From positions 1,860,001-1,924,000 of the forward strand of contig NZ_JAGS01000001.1 of assembly GCF_000526775.1 (NCBI RefSeq): a stretch of DNA of 64,000 nucleotides, in the 5' to 3' direction. Below the pieces are notes generated by a model. That model did no database searches. It was given only the letters and a program-made list of their open reading frames with translations, and was not told the origin of the DNA. This DNA comes from Ruminococcus albus AD2013 (GTDB taxonomy: Bacteria > Bacillota > Clostridia > Oscillospirales > Ruminococcaceae). Numbering within the stretch: the first letter of the stretch is position 1; every line of letters starts with the position of its first letter. The position numbers and the translations under genes are program-made. Positions 15,784 through 24,607 of the stretch are shown in pieces.

Positions 15784-18554
15784 GACCGCTGAAACTTACA
15801 ATGCAGGCTTTCGGTCCCTACGCCGAAAAGACCGTGATAGATATGGAACAGCTGGGCGGACAGGGTCTTTACCTCATTACGGGTGATACTGGTGCAGGCA
15901 AGACCACCATATTCGATGGTGTGTGCTACGCCCTTTTCGGCAAGGCAAGCGGCGACAGCAGAACTGTCAATATGTTCAGGAGCGAGTACGCCGAACCGGG
16001 TGTTATCACCTATGCCGAACTGCTTTTCGATTACGGCGGAACTAAATATCTCGTACACCGCGAACCTCGTCAAAAGATACCGAAAAAGCGCGGCGAAGGT
16101 GAGACCGACCTCAACACCACCATCGAGATATACGTATACGGTCAGGAAAAGCCCATAGCTTCGGGCGAAAACGAGGTCAATGACAGAATTAGATCTATAC
16201 TCGGACTTGACCACGGACAGTACCGGAATGTAGCGATGATTGCTCAGGGAAGTTTCGCAGAACTGCTGAACACAAAAACCGAAAGCCGTACAAAGATACT
16301 CAGTGCAATATTTTCCACAGGGAAATACAGAGTTCTCCAGGAAAGGCTGAAAGAAGAAGCCAACGCCGTTTACCGCAGCTACAAGGACTCGGAGCTGAAA
16401 ATAGGCTCACTGCTTGGAAATATAAGGCTCGGCGCAGAAGACCCGTACCGTGAAGAGATAAGTTTCGCGGCGCAGAATCCCGAATCTGCCGCCGATACGG
16501 ATATCGAAGATATCTGCCAAAAAGCTCTTGAATATGAAAAAGCCGAAGCTAAAAAAGCGGCAGATGAATACAAGGAGGCGGACAAACAGCATAAGACCGC
16601 CACCCTCGCTCTTGAAAACGGCAAAAAGCTGACAGAGCTTTTCCACAAGCTTGAACATTCCGAAAAGGATATGCAGGAACTTCTGCCCGAGCTGGAAAAA
16701 GCCGAAAAAGATGCTAAAGCCATGCACGAAAAGCTCCCCGAGCACAAAGCGCTGATAGGTCAGATAGCCGCGGAAGAAAAACAGCTTCAGCTTTACGATG
16801 ATGCGGAAGCTGTTCTTAAAGAATCCGAAAAACTCAGTAAAGCCGCTGATGCCGAAAACAAAAAGCTTGAAGCCCTTAACGGACAGCTTTCGGCTGATAC
16901 CAAAAAACGCGAAGAGCTTAAAAAGTTCATCACCGACCTGGGCGATATCGGCGCAAAGCTGGCTGAAACATCAGGAAAAGCGGATAAACTGAACAGCGAG
17001 CTGGAACACATAAAAGCCATAGGTGTGGAATTTTCCGAAGCGGACAAACTAAAGGAAAAGGAGAAGTCTGCCCGTAAAGCTTACGAATCTGCACAGCAAG
17101 AAATGGAACGCCTTGAAAAGCACTATTCCGGGCTGTTTGCCCTTTATCTTGCAGAACAGGCGGGACTTCTGGCAAAGGAACTTGAAGAGGGCAAGCCCTG
17201 CCCTGTTTGCGGCTCGGTGCATCACCCCCAAAAAGCGTCGATATCCGAAAAAGCCCCCGATAAGCAGACAGTTGACAAGGCTTCTGCCGAGCTGGATACA
17301 GCCCGAAATACAGCCCTGAAAGCGGCATCATATCATGCCGGGGCAAGATCAGCCCACGAAAAAGCCGTGGAATCCGCTATGGCTCATGCAGGAAAGTATG
17401 CCGAGGGCTGTACCCCCGAAAAGGCTCTTGAAAACGCACGCAACGACTACAAACAGATAAATGATGAACTGAAAAAACTGATATCTGCACAGAAAGAGCT
17501 GACAAATCAGGCAAAGCAGAAAACTGCCGCCGAACAGGAATCAGCCCTACTCGAAAAACGCATCGAGGAAAACAGCAAAAACATCTCCTCTTTGCAGGGC
17601 AGCCTGAGAGAGCTGACCGCTAAGGCAGAAGAAAAAAAGCTTACAGCTAAAAAACAGCTCGATTCTCTGCCGTGTGCTGACAAAGCCGAAGCGATGAAGC
17701 ATATCTCGGAGCTGAAAGCCAAGCAGTCAGCCCTTGAAAAAGCTATATCCGATGCCGATAACAAACTTGCTCAGCTTGAAAAACAGCGTACAGAACTTTC
17801 AGGACACCTGAGCGAACTGAAAGAGCAGACAAAACGTAAAAATCGCCCCGACTGCGAAGCTCTCGATCTGTCGATGAAAGAGTGTGCAAAACGCGCAAGA
17901 TCGGCACTTGATAAGCGCGACGAGACAGTAAAATGTCTTTCTTCCGCCGAGGATACTCTCAAAAAAATACGCTCAGAGCTTGCCAGCAACCGCGCACTCA
18001 GCAGAGAGTACAGCATAAAAAATGCCCTCAACAGCACCGTTAACGGCACTCTTGCAGGCAAACAGCGTGTGACCCTTGAGGTATTCGCTCAGATGGAGTA
18101 TTTTGACAGGATACTCGCCCATGCCAATGTCAGACTTTTACAGATGACCAACGGACAGTACGAACTTATACGAAGCGGTACCAGCCGCGGCAATACCAAG
18201 ATAGGTCTGGATATCGACGTAAACGACCATTTTACAGGCAGTACCAGAAGCATACGCTCCCTTTCGGGCGGCGAGAGCTTTATGGCTTCTCTTGCACTGG
18301 CGCTGGGATTTTCAGATGAGATACAGCAGTCTTCGGGCGGCGTAAGGATAGATTCGATGTTCGTCGATGAAGGCTTCGGCACGCTGGACGACGAGACCCT
18401 CGATCAGGCAATAAAAGCACTGAACGGTCTGGCTGAAAATTCAAGGCTCGTGGGCATAATCTCCCATGTGCCCGAACTCAAAGAAAAGATCGACAGACAG
18501 ATAGTGGTCACAAAGGATAAGTCCCTCGGCAGTGCCGTGAAGATAATCACCTGA
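15780..18554 (+). CDS. sbcC: Exonuclease SbcC (Rad50-type SMC ATPase)
   Basis: The 924-residue protein starts at ATG 15780 inside the sbcD stop (ATGA). The N-terminal ABC half has Walker A GDTGAGKTT (about 33-41) and Q-loop AQGSF. A long coiled coil is interrupted near the middle by the zinc hook CPVC (about 466-469) for dimerisation. The C-terminal half has signature LSGGESF (about 823) and Walker B MFVDEGFGTLD (about 860). The length is somewhat short of the E. coli protein, but all motifs are present. Its last 8 bp overlap the convergent spmB stop. Confidence 0.95.
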   Translation: MRPLKLTMQAFGPYAEKTVIDMEQLGGQGLYLITGDTGAGKTTIFDGVCYALFGKASGDSRTVNMFRSEYAEPGVITYAELLFDYGGTKYLVHREPRQKIPKKRGEGETDLNTTIEIYVYGQEKPIASGENEVNDRIRSILGLDHGQYRNVAMIAQGSFAELLNTKTESRTKILSAIFSTGKYRVLQERLKEEANAVYRSYKDSELKIGSLLGNIRLGAEDPYREEISFAAQNPESAADTDIEDICQKALEYEKAEAKKAADEYKEADKQHKTATLALENGKKLTELFHKLEHSEKDMQELLPELEKAEKDAKAMHEKLPEHKALIGQIAAEEKQLQLYDDAEAVLKESEKLSKAADAENKKLEALNGQLSADTKKREELKKFITDLGDIGAKLAETSGKADKLNSELEHIKAIGVEFSEADKLKEKEKSARKAYESAQQEMERLEKHYSGLFALYLAEQAGLLAKELEEGKPCPVCGSVHHPQKASISEKAPDKQTVDKASAELDTARNTALKAASYHAGARSAHEKAVESAMAHAGKYAEGCTPEKALENARNDYKQINDELKKLISAQKELTNQAKQKTAAEQESALLEKRIEENSKNISSLQGSLRELTAKAEEKKLTAKKQLDSLPCADKAEAMKHISELKAKQSALEKAISDADNKLAQLEKQRTELSGHLSELKEQTKRKNRPDCEALDLSMKECAKRARSALDKRDETVKCLSSAEDTLKKIRSELASNRALSREYSIKNALNSTVNGTLAGKQRVTLEVFAQMEYFDRILAHANVRLLQMTNGQYELIRSGTSRGNTKIGLDIDVNDHFTGSTRSIRSLSGGESFMASLALALGFSDEIQQSSGGVRIDSMFVDEGFGTLDDETLDQAIKALNGLAENSRLVGIISHVPELKEKIDRQIVVTKDKSLGSAVKIIT

Positions 18555-19065
18555 TAAACAGCCTGACCATCAAAGGCGACAATATGAAACCTGTAATATC
18601 TGCTGCGGCAGCTGCGATAAAAACGCGGCTGCCGAGTTTTTTTGTCATGGCGGAAGAGTATACCGCTATTGTATAAAATGTGGTTTCGGTAGAAGACATC
18701 AGCACCGCCGCCGTCCTGCCTGCAAAGCTATCGGGGGAGATACGTGTATACAGTTCATCGAGAGATGCAATAGCCCCGCTCCCAGATACAGGACGAATCA
18801 GCGCAAGTTCAATACATTCCTGCGGAAAGCCCAGCTTTTCAGCCAGTGGGGAGATGACCCCTGCCAGATGTGCAGAAGCCCCGGAAGCACCGAACATTCC
18901 CACAGCTGTCATTACCAGCACAAGTATCGGTATAAGCTCCGCAGCGGTCTTCAAGCCCTCTGATGCCCCTGCGGTGAACTCCCCTGTCAAATCGGCACGC
19001 CTGAACATTCCGAACAACAGTATGAATGTGATGATAAGGGGTACAGTCATGTTTGTTAAGGTCAT
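18547..19065 (-). CDS. spmB: Spore maturation protein B
   Basis: The 172-residue membrane protein is of the nucleoside-recognition (Gate) family. Features typical of SpmB include IPILVLVMTAVGMFGASGA, LIRPVSGSGA and LMSSTETTFYTIAVYSSA. In Bacillus, SpmA and SpmB are needed for spore core dehydration and heat resistance. spmA ends directly before its start (stop and start are adjacent), so the pair is co-translated. Its 3' end overlaps that of sbcC by 8 bp on the opposite strand. Confidence 0.93.
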   Translation of the reverse strand: MTLTNMTVPLIITFILLFGMFRRADLTGEFTAGASEGLKTAAELIPILVLVMTAVGMFGASGASAHLAGVISPLAEKLGFPQECIELALIRPVSGSGAIASLDELYTRISPDSFAGRTAAVLMSSTETTFYTIAVYSSAMTKKLGSRVFIAAAAADITGFILSPLMVRLFIR

Positions 19066-19626
19066 TTATTTTTCCTCCGAAAACAGGATTGATGCGGTCA
19101 CTATTCCCACCACAGCCGAGCATACCGAGGTGACAAGTACAGCGGGAAGTATCTCCATAGGTGAATCAGAACCGTGTGCAGAGCGCAGTGCTGCTGCCGT
19201 AACAGGGATAATCTGTATCGACGCCGTGTTGATAACTGTTATAAGTGCGGTATTACGTTTTGGGCGTGAGCTTTTTTCAAGCCGTCGGACGGCTTCGATA
19301 CCCGTAGGTGTAGCGGCATTTCCCAAGCCAAGCAGATTCGCTGTGAGATTAAGGCTCACAGCTTTTTTTGAATCAGTATCCAGCCTGCCAAAAATCAGCC
19401 TTATCAGCGGAGACATTGCCCGCGCCATAAAACGTGTCAGCCCCGATCTTTCGGCTACCCGCATAAGCCCGCACCATAGTGCCATTGAACCCGCAAGGTA
19501 TATGCCCAGTTCCACTGCTTTTACGCACTGCCCCAATGCCGCATCGGAGATCTCTGCCCAGCCGCCATCAGAAAATCCTGCGGCCACGGATAAAACAAGC
19601 ATTACCGCCAGTACAAATGCCAACAT
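19066..19626 (-). CDS. spmA: Spore maturation protein A
   Basis: The 186-residue membrane protein carries the SpmA signature: AVELGIYLAGSMALWCGLMRVAE, then LTANLLGLGNAATPTGIEA and NTASIQIIPVTAAALR. AGAGAAGAGGGC precedes ATG 19626. It acts with SpmB at the forespore membrane. No recognisable vegetative promoter lies directly upstream, consistent with, but not proof of, control by a sporulation sigma factor. Confidence 0.93.
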   Translation of the reverse strand: MLAFVLAVMLVLSVAAGFSDGGWAEISDAALGQCVKAVELGIYLAGSMALWCGLMRVAERSGLTRFMARAMSPLIRLIFGRLDTDSKKAVSLNLTANLLGLGNAATPTGIEAVRRLEKSSRPKRNTALITVINTASIQIIPVTAAALRSAHGSDSPMEILPAVLVTSVCSAVVGIVTASILFSEEK

Positions 19627-19828
19627 TTCAGCCCTCTTCTCTTTTAGATTAATATTTTTATTTATTTGCTAATTATTTACTTATTCTCATTCGGGAAAAT
19701 TTACAAATTTTACAAGTAAAAATATACCTTTCAGCGCCGCAAATATTCAATATAGTAATATTTTGATGTGCATTTCGCTGAAATCACTTTTTTGAATGAC
19801 AAACAATTGACATACCGTTCAAATTTGC

Positions 19829-19857
19829 TTGACAAGCTTTGTACAAATTGGTATAAT
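19829..19857 (+). promoter_or_regulatory. Promoter of the AbrB-type regulator
   Basis: TTGACA (19829-19834), a 17-bp spacer and TATAAT (19852-19857), a perfect consensus with a leader of about 57 nt. Confidence 0.85.
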
Positions 19858-19920
19858 GTATATACCATATATAGTCAGTCTGAAACGGCTGAAAATCTAT
19901 CCGGGAAAGGAATTGAGAAA

Positions 19921-20166
19921 ATGAAATCCATAGGAATCGTAAGAAAGGTCGATGATCTGGGAAGGATCGTTCTTCCCATCGAGCTCAGAAGAACATTTGA
20001 TCTCGCAGTTAAGGATTCTATCGAGATCTATACCGAGGACGACAAGATCATTCTTAAAAAGTATCAGAGAAAATGTATTTTCTGCGGCGCTACCGAGAAC
20101 CTTGTTGACTACAAGGACAAATCGATATGCACAAACTGCATTTCCGAGATCAAGGGCGCTAAGTAA
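19921..20166 (+). CDS. AbrB/SpoVT family transition-state regulator
   Basis: The 81-residue protein starts at ATG 19921, behind GAAAGGAATT. A longer frame upstream covers the promoter and is rejected. Residues 1-48 form the swapped-hairpin AbrB DNA-binding domain (GIVRKVDDLGRIVLPIELRR). Residues 52-76 form a small CxxC...CxxC ribbon (CIFCGATENL, ICTNCI) likely to bind zinc. In Firmicutes such proteins repress growth-phase and sporulation genes. Its targets are unknown. It is divergent from spmA. Confidence 0.92.
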   Translation: MKSIGIVRKVDDLGRIVLPIELRRTFDLAVKDSIEIYTEDDKIILKKYQRKCIFCGATENLVDYKDKSICTNCISEIKGAK

Positions 20167-20231
20167 TTAAAGAACACCCTCTGCTTTATTCTATGCAATC
20201 TGATCCAACATAAGAACCAGCATAAAAGTTC

Positions 20232-20266
20232 AAGACCCATCGGCTTGCTGCCGACGGGTCTTTTGT
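20232..20266 (+). terminator. Terminator after the AbrB-type gene
   Basis: AGACCCATCGGC and GCCGACGGGTCT pair and are followed by TTTTG. It lies between two convergent genes and may work in both directions. Confidence 0.75.
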
Positions 20267-21400
20267 TTATCGGGTATATACGGCTTTTAGGGAAAGATCT
20301 TTTCTGTCGAGCAGCAGAATATGTGCCGCTTTGCCGACGGATATGCTGCCGTATTTTTTATCCTCGCCTATGGAACGGCATGGATTGATAGTCGCGGCTT
20401 TAAGGGCGCTTTCAAGGGGTATCCCCATTTCCACCGCAGTACGCAGGCAATCCGCAAGGGGTGTCACACTTCCCGCAAGAGTACCGTCCGAAAGCACAGC
20501 GCGGTTCCCTTTCACCGATACCCGCTGTCCCCCCAGCTGATATTCACCGTCGGGCATGCCCGCAGCTTCCATACTGTCACTTATGAGTATCATACGGTCA
20601 TCGCCGAACAGCCTGAAAGCCGCTCTTACCGCGGTTTCGGAAACGTGAACGCCGTCACAGATGATCTCGGCGAATACTCCCGCCGTATCGAATGCCGCGC
20701 CTATCAAAGATGGTGCGCGGTGGTTGAAAGGCGGCATAGCATTGTACAAATGTGTGATGTGATCCGCACCTGCCCCAAAGGCTTCAACTGCTGTATCGTA
20801 GTCACATGAAGTGTGTCCCAATGAAAATCGCATACTGCCCGAAAGCTGACGTATACATTCAATTGCACCATCTGTTTCGGGGGCTATCGTCACCAGCTTT
20901 ATAAGACCGCCTGAGATCGACTGCCATGCCCGCAGTTTATCCGCCGAGGGCGGCTGTATCAGTTCTTTTTTCTGTGCGCCGCATTTTTCGGGAGATATGA
21001 AAGGTCCCTCCAGATGAACGCCTATCAGCTTTGCCCTGTCCTTGTCAGCAGAATTTTTTGTGTACTCCCCTGCTGTGCGGAGTATCTCTGCAATATCCTC
21101 ATCGGGCAAAGTCATGGTAGCAGGACAGATAGTCGTCACGCCCTGTGAATATTCAAATTCGGCTATAGATGAGATAGCTTCCGCAGTGCCCTCACAGAGA
21201 TCATGCCCCGCACATCCGTGAAAATGTATGTCGGTAAGTCCCGGGACAACATAACAGCCTGAAGCGTCCACCACCTCACCGCCGTACTTTATCATCGCAT
21301 AAGCAGGAAGCACCCCCGTGATAACTCCATCTTCCGTCAGCACCGAAAGGTGTTCAAAGCGGCATTTTTCGGTAAATACCAGACCATTCTTTATCAGCAT
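20267..21400 (-). CDS. nagA: N-acetylglucosamine-6-phosphate deacetylase
   Basis: The 377-residue amidohydrolase removes acetate from GlcNAc-6-phosphate in amino sugar or peptidoglycan recycling. Family motifs: DIHFHGCAGHD (metal His pair, about 58-62), GVHLEGPFISPEKCGAQ (about 125), FSLGHTSCDYD (about 190), ITHLYNAMPPFNHR (about 213) and LISDSMEAAGMPDGEY (catalytic Asp, about 272). The start ATG 21400 follows GGTGGTGAT, 11 bp after the stop of the ATP-grasp gene, so they form an operon. nagB is not adjacent. Confidence 0.93.
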   Translation of the reverse strand: MLIKNGLVFTEKCRFEHLSVLTEDGVITGVLPAYAMIKYGGEVVDASGCYVVPGLTDIHFHGCAGHDLCEGTAEAISSIAEFEYSQGVTTICPATMTLPDEDIAEILRTAGEYTKNSADKDRAKLIGVHLEGPFISPEKCGAQKKELIQPPSADKLRAWQSISGGLIKLVTIAPETDGAIECIRQLSGSMRFSLGHTSCDYDTAVEAFGAGADHITHLYNAMPPFNHRAPSLIGAAFDTAGVFAEIICDGVHVSETAVRAAFRLFGDDRMILISDSMEAAGMPDGEYQLGGQRVSVKGNRAVLSDGTLAGSVTPLADCLRTAVEMGIPLESALKAATINPCRSIGEDKKYGSISVGKAAHILLLDRKDLSLKAVYTR

Positions 21401-21411
21401 ATCACCACCGC

Positions 21412-22428
21412 CTACGGCATAACGATGAAGCCCGCAACTTCGCCCACACGAACATCGTGCAGACCGTTCAAAATGGCTTCGGTGTCTATCTTATCCCCCA
21501 AAGCATAGCTTACAGACAGCTGAGGGAAGTTCACACCCACAGCGTCAGCCTTGTAACATCCCCCCGCCATACGGGTGTTTATCTCCATGAATACGTGTTC
21601 GCCGTTCAGTGGACGAAGCTGTATATTGTAGGGATATTCTATGATGACTTTTTCAGAGATACGCTTTGCGATATCGATAAACTCCTTATCAAAACGCAGA
21701 GCGGTTATGTGGCTGTCGATCTTGCACCTCGGCACAGCGATAAGCCCACTCTCCGTCCTCATACAGTCAATGCTTATCTCGGGTTCGTTTAAATACGGCA
21801 TTACCACTGTGGGGTATATCCTACTGCGGTTTTTAAGGTCGGCAAGGTAGGACTGATAGCTTATATCCTCGGGCATGGATTTCGGCGCATCATCATCGTA
21901 AAGCCGTCTGTAAGTTATACCGCCCTCATCGCGGTCAGCCTTTACGCATACCTTATGCTCCCTGCCGTACTTTTCCTTTACCATCGCATATGCCCGCTCA
22001 AAGCCCTCAACAGTGGTGATGCGCTCCATGTAGGGCGTTGCACAGAGTTCATTCGACCGCATGAATTCGCATGACTTCATCTTGCTGTCAAGCATATCAT
22101 TCTGTTCGGTGTTGCCGTCAGCAGTAACGCGGGTGCCTATCGCCGTAAATTCGTCGATATGGCTTATGACCGCCGCCCTCCATCGTTTCGGGAAAAATAC
22201 GTCAACCGAATGTTCCTTGCAGAAACTCAGTGCCCATTCGGCATACTGTTCTCCGTTTACACCGTTGGGTTCGATGTACCTTTCGTCCGCCGATGCACCG
22301 AAAACAAAATCAGGCTTTTTAGCCGATGCGATCATGTAGTTGCGTTCATCACGTTTCAGCAGTTCAATGAAATTATAAGCCTGGCTGAACCAGTGATTGA
22401 ACCATATTACTCTCTTGCCGTTTTTCAT
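21412..22428 (-). CDS. ATP-grasp family protein of unknown substrate
   Basis: The 338-residue protein starts at ATG 22428, well spaced from AAGGAG. Longer starts lack an SD. The N-terminal Rossmann-like part reads KRVIWFNHWFSQAYN and VDVFFPKRWRAAV. The central ATP-grasp lobe includes HKVCVKADRDEGGITYRR, and the C-terminal lobe EYPYNIQLRPLNGEHVFMEINTRM has the Mg-ATP Glu and Asn residues. It resembles carbamoyl-phosphate synthase-like ligases, so it should form an amide-type bond between a carboxylate and an amine. The substrate is unknown. nagA follows 11 bp downstream, suggesting an amino-sugar link. Confidence 0.75.
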   Translation of the reverse strand: MKNGKRVIWFNHWFSQAYNFIELLKRDERNYMIASAKKPDFVFGASADERYIEPNGVNGEQYAEWALSFCKEHSVDVFFPKRWRAAVISHIDEFTAIGTRVTADGNTEQNDMLDSKMKSCEFMRSNELCATPYMERITTVEGFERAYAMVKEKYGREHKVCVKADRDEGGITYRRLYDDDAPKSMPEDISYQSYLADLKNRSRIYPTVVMPYLNEPEISIDCMRTESGLIAVPRCKIDSHITALRFDKEFIDIAKRISEKVIIEYPYNIQLRPLNGEHVFMEINTRMAGGCYKADAVGVNFPQLSVSYALGDKIDTEAILNGLHDVRVGEVAGFIVMP

Positions 22429-22485
22429 GTCATATCTCCTTGATGATAGTTTGCTGTTTGTGATCTTGTTATCCATATTCCGGAA

Positions 22486-22525
22486 GCATTCTTTTCCCAC
22501 GCCTGCGGCGGGGGAAAGAATGCAC
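22486..22525. other. Strong hairpin before the ATP-grasp gene
   Basis: CATTCTTTTCCCACGCC and GGCGGGGGAAAGAATG form a long stem. No T run follows on either strand, so it is not a standard terminator. It lies between the upstream membrane-protein gene and the ATP-grasp gene. Confidence 0.55.
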
Positions 22526-22578
22526 CAAGCTAAATATCGTTTGACCGCTATTTTAAATGGTACACTAAATGCCCAACC

Positions 22579-24243
22579 TTATTCTCCGATTTCAACACTG
22601 TCATAGAACACAGGTTTGCCCTCAGAATCTCTGGCAGTTACAGTGAAGCCTGTCACCCTGTCGTCCTTGTATTTCGGTTCGCATTTATAGTCAAGTACCA
22701 TGCCCTGTTTTGTCAGACAGATTATCCTGCTGTCGCATTTTTCCTTGATATCCGCGCATACGGTCGGCATGAATACAGTATTGTCCTCACTCTGTGTACC
22801 GCCGAATTCAAAGGGTATCAGCGCAACACTTCTGCCATCGGAGGGGTCAGCATCCCTTAGTGCCAGCGCCATCTCCATTCTCTCGGAATACGGAGGTATT
22901 TCCGAACCGTCCGACAACGGAACATACACGGTATCACCCTGCACAGTCATCGAGAAATCTTCACTGTCGCCGTAATCATAGCCGCCGCGCAAAGTGTAGG
23001 CAGGCTCGCCATTTTCACTGTGATACACCGTCATATAATACATAACATAAAGATCAAAAAGCTCCTCATCAGTATCATCGAAAGAACCGTAGCAATACTC
23101 AGCGTGCCTTAAAACGCTATGTCTTACCTTTTCATATTTATCAGCAGAAGGCTCTTTGAAATCCGCCAGACAGCGTTCAAGATCAAGCTGATCCGCACCA
23201 TTAGTAATATCAACATCGACTTCCCAGCCGTACCTTAAACTGGTTTCCACGCCGTGTTCCAGTTCCTTATTGGGAACGTAATTATTGTACTCCCTGAAAC
23301 GCCTGTCGAGAACTTCTTCAAGCTTTGTACGCAAAACCTGAGAATAGGAATTTACATAGTAGTAGCGGCAGTCACCCACAACCTCAAAATAATCAAACTG
23401 ATAGCTTGCACATTGTGAATCATACCCAAAGCCAAAACCGTTTCTGCGCATACTGCTCCAGTAATATGTGTTGGTGAAATTATACACTTCCTCACTTATC
23501 ATATCTTTGCTGAAACAGTAGTCGGTACACTCAAGCAACAGAACAGGGCTTTCCTTTCCGCTCCTAACCGCTTCGATAACTTCTGCGGGAATAAGGCTGA
23601 AAAACTCCTTGCTGACCAGATCTCTGTCAAGCAGCCACATCAGGTAATACGCCATAGGCATTGAAGCGTATTCGTATATAAGATCGTCGTCAGCGTAGGC
23701 AACCTCAGGTGAGATATTGCAGTGGTGATATTCGTCTGATGCAGCATCGTAGTGCCATTCGGCTTTTTCAATGTCAAAATTATCAATAGTAATTTTTGAA
23801 GTGAAAGATTCCGCAGGCGAAAGCTTGTCGGCTTTTCTACCTATCAATATGGCAGATATTCCCAGAACGATACACACCAGCTGAAGCAGCAGCATTTCTT
23901 CAAGCGTGACATCGTCCTCTGTCATCTGAAACATCACCGACAGACCTGTACCCGCGGTAAACAGCCGCATAAAGATATTGCTTGTAAGAACCATTTTTTT
24001 ACCGGACGCTTCCCTGACCAGACCGCCGATACTTATCAGGCAAAGCAGAGCGAACATGACCGCCCAGGGTACAACAGCTATAAGCGGTTCAAAGGGGGTT
24101 TCGCCTTTGGCAGGCGAAATATTGGCACCTATCCCGGCGACACACATTACAAATTCAAATATACCGAGAATTGAGAACAGAATGTTCTTTATAAAGCTGC
24201 CTGCCTTACTCAATTTCGTTTCCTCCTTTTGAGCGATTTTCAA
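22579..24243 (-). CDS. Large membrane-anchored protein of unknown function, 554 aa
   Basis: The product is not recognised. The N-terminal 145 residues carry four hydrophobic helices (FSILGIFEFVMCVAGIG, LIAVVPWAVMFALLCLISIGG, IFMRLFTAGTGLSVMFQM, LLLQLVCIVLGISAILIG). About 400 soluble acidic residues follow, rich in Tyr and Asp, with WHYDAASDEYHHC, YGWEVDVDITNGADQ and YGSFDDTDEELFDLYVMYYM. No catalytic motif was seen. The start ATG 24243 lies behind a consensus-like promoter (24252-24280) with a very short leader and no clear SD. It may form a transcription unit with the ATP-grasp gene, separated by a hairpin. Confidence 0.75.
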   Translation of the reverse strand: MKIAQKEETKLSKAGSFIKNILFSILGIFEFVMCVAGIGANISPAKGETPFEPLIAVVPWAVMFALLCLISIGGLVREASGKKMVLTSNIFMRLFTAGTGLSVMFQMTEDDVTLEEMLLLQLVCIVLGISAILIGRKADKLSPAESFTSKITIDNFDIEKAEWHYDAASDEYHHCNISPEVAYADDDLIYEYASMPMAYYLMWLLDRDLVSKEFFSLIPAEVIEAVRSGKESPVLLLECTDYCFSKDMISEEVYNFTNTYYWSSMRRNGFGFGYDSQCASYQFDYFEVVGDCRYYYVNSYSQVLRTKLEEVLDRRFREYNNYVPNKELEHGVETSLRYGWEVDVDITNGADQLDLERCLADFKEPSADKYEKVRHSVLRHAEYCYGSFDDTDEELFDLYVMYYMTVYHSENGEPAYTLRGGYDYGDSEDFSMTVQGDTVYVPLSDGSEIPPYSERMEMALALRDADPSDGRSVALIPFEFGGTQSEDNTVFMPTVCADIKEKCDSRIICLTKQGMVLDYKCEPKYKDDRVTGFTVTARDSEGKPVFYDSVEIGE

Positions 24244-24251
24244 ACATAGAA

Positions 24252-24280
24252 ATTATATCATATATTAAAGCAAAAGTAAA
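24252..24280 (-). promoter_or_regulatory. Promoter of the 554-aa membrane protein gene
   Basis: On the minus strand TTTACT (24280-24275), a 17-bp spacer and TATAAT (24257-24252). The start codon lies only 9 bp past the -10 box, so the mRNA would be nearly leaderless. Confidence 0.6.
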
Positions 24281-24298
24281 GCGATAGCATAGCTGGGA

Positions 24299-24350
24299 TA
24301 GAATGCCAAGGAAGAGAGCTTTGGGTCAAGCCTGCTAGCGCGAGGCATAT
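24299..24350 (-). repeat. Decayed fragment of the structured repeat, R6
   Basis: Read forward it begins GAATGCCAAGGAAGAGAGCT and GGGTCAAGCCT, matching the 3' end of the family. It then diverges into unrelated GC-rich sequence. Confidence 0.6.
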
Positions 24351-24381
24351 GCCGACGCAGTCGCATAAACCGCGCGCTTTA

Positions 24382-24428
24382 ATTCGCGGCAGCGTTTGTT
24401 ATTGGCGCACCTGTTCTGCCGCGAAATC
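24382..24428 (-). terminator. Probable transcription end of the rtcB unit (hairpin)
   Basis: TTCGCGGCAG and CTGCCGCGAA pair around about 27 nt, just past the stop of the 54-aa gene. A clean T run is lacking, so termination is only likely. Confidence 0.4.
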
Positions 24429-24434
24429 AAGTCG

Positions 24435-24599
24435 TCAAACCAAAGAATTCTTATGTTTTATCTTACGCGAATATATCTTCCCGCTCGGCACTTTCTTCGT
24501 CACAGGTACTGTTCCGCCCCATGTCCCCCGCCGCATATTATCTATCTTCCTACGCTCCTTAGCGCTCATCTTTTCATAAGGTATAAATTTCTCTTCCAT
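24435..24599 (-). CDS. Small basic protein, 54 aa, coupled to rtcB
   Basis: ATG at 24599 lies 8 nt beyond the rtcB stop and has AGGAG five bases upstream. The frame ends with TGA at 24435. The product starts MEEKFIPYEKMSAKERRKID, continues NMRRGTWGGTVPVTKKVPSG and ends KIYSRKIKHKNSLV. It is strongly basic without membrane segment, so RNA binding is conceivable. The close spacing implies co-translation with the RNA ligase. No assigned family is recalled with certainty. Confidence 0.7.
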   Translation of the reverse strand: MEEKFIPYEKMSAKERRKIDNMRRGTWGGTVPVTKKVPSGKIYSRKIKHKNSLV

Positions 24600-24607
24600 A
24601 TGCTCTC

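Noticed and set aside
22486..22525. Hairpin as a terminator of the 554-aa gene
   Set aside because: No T run follows on the minus strand, so it is listed only as a hairpin.
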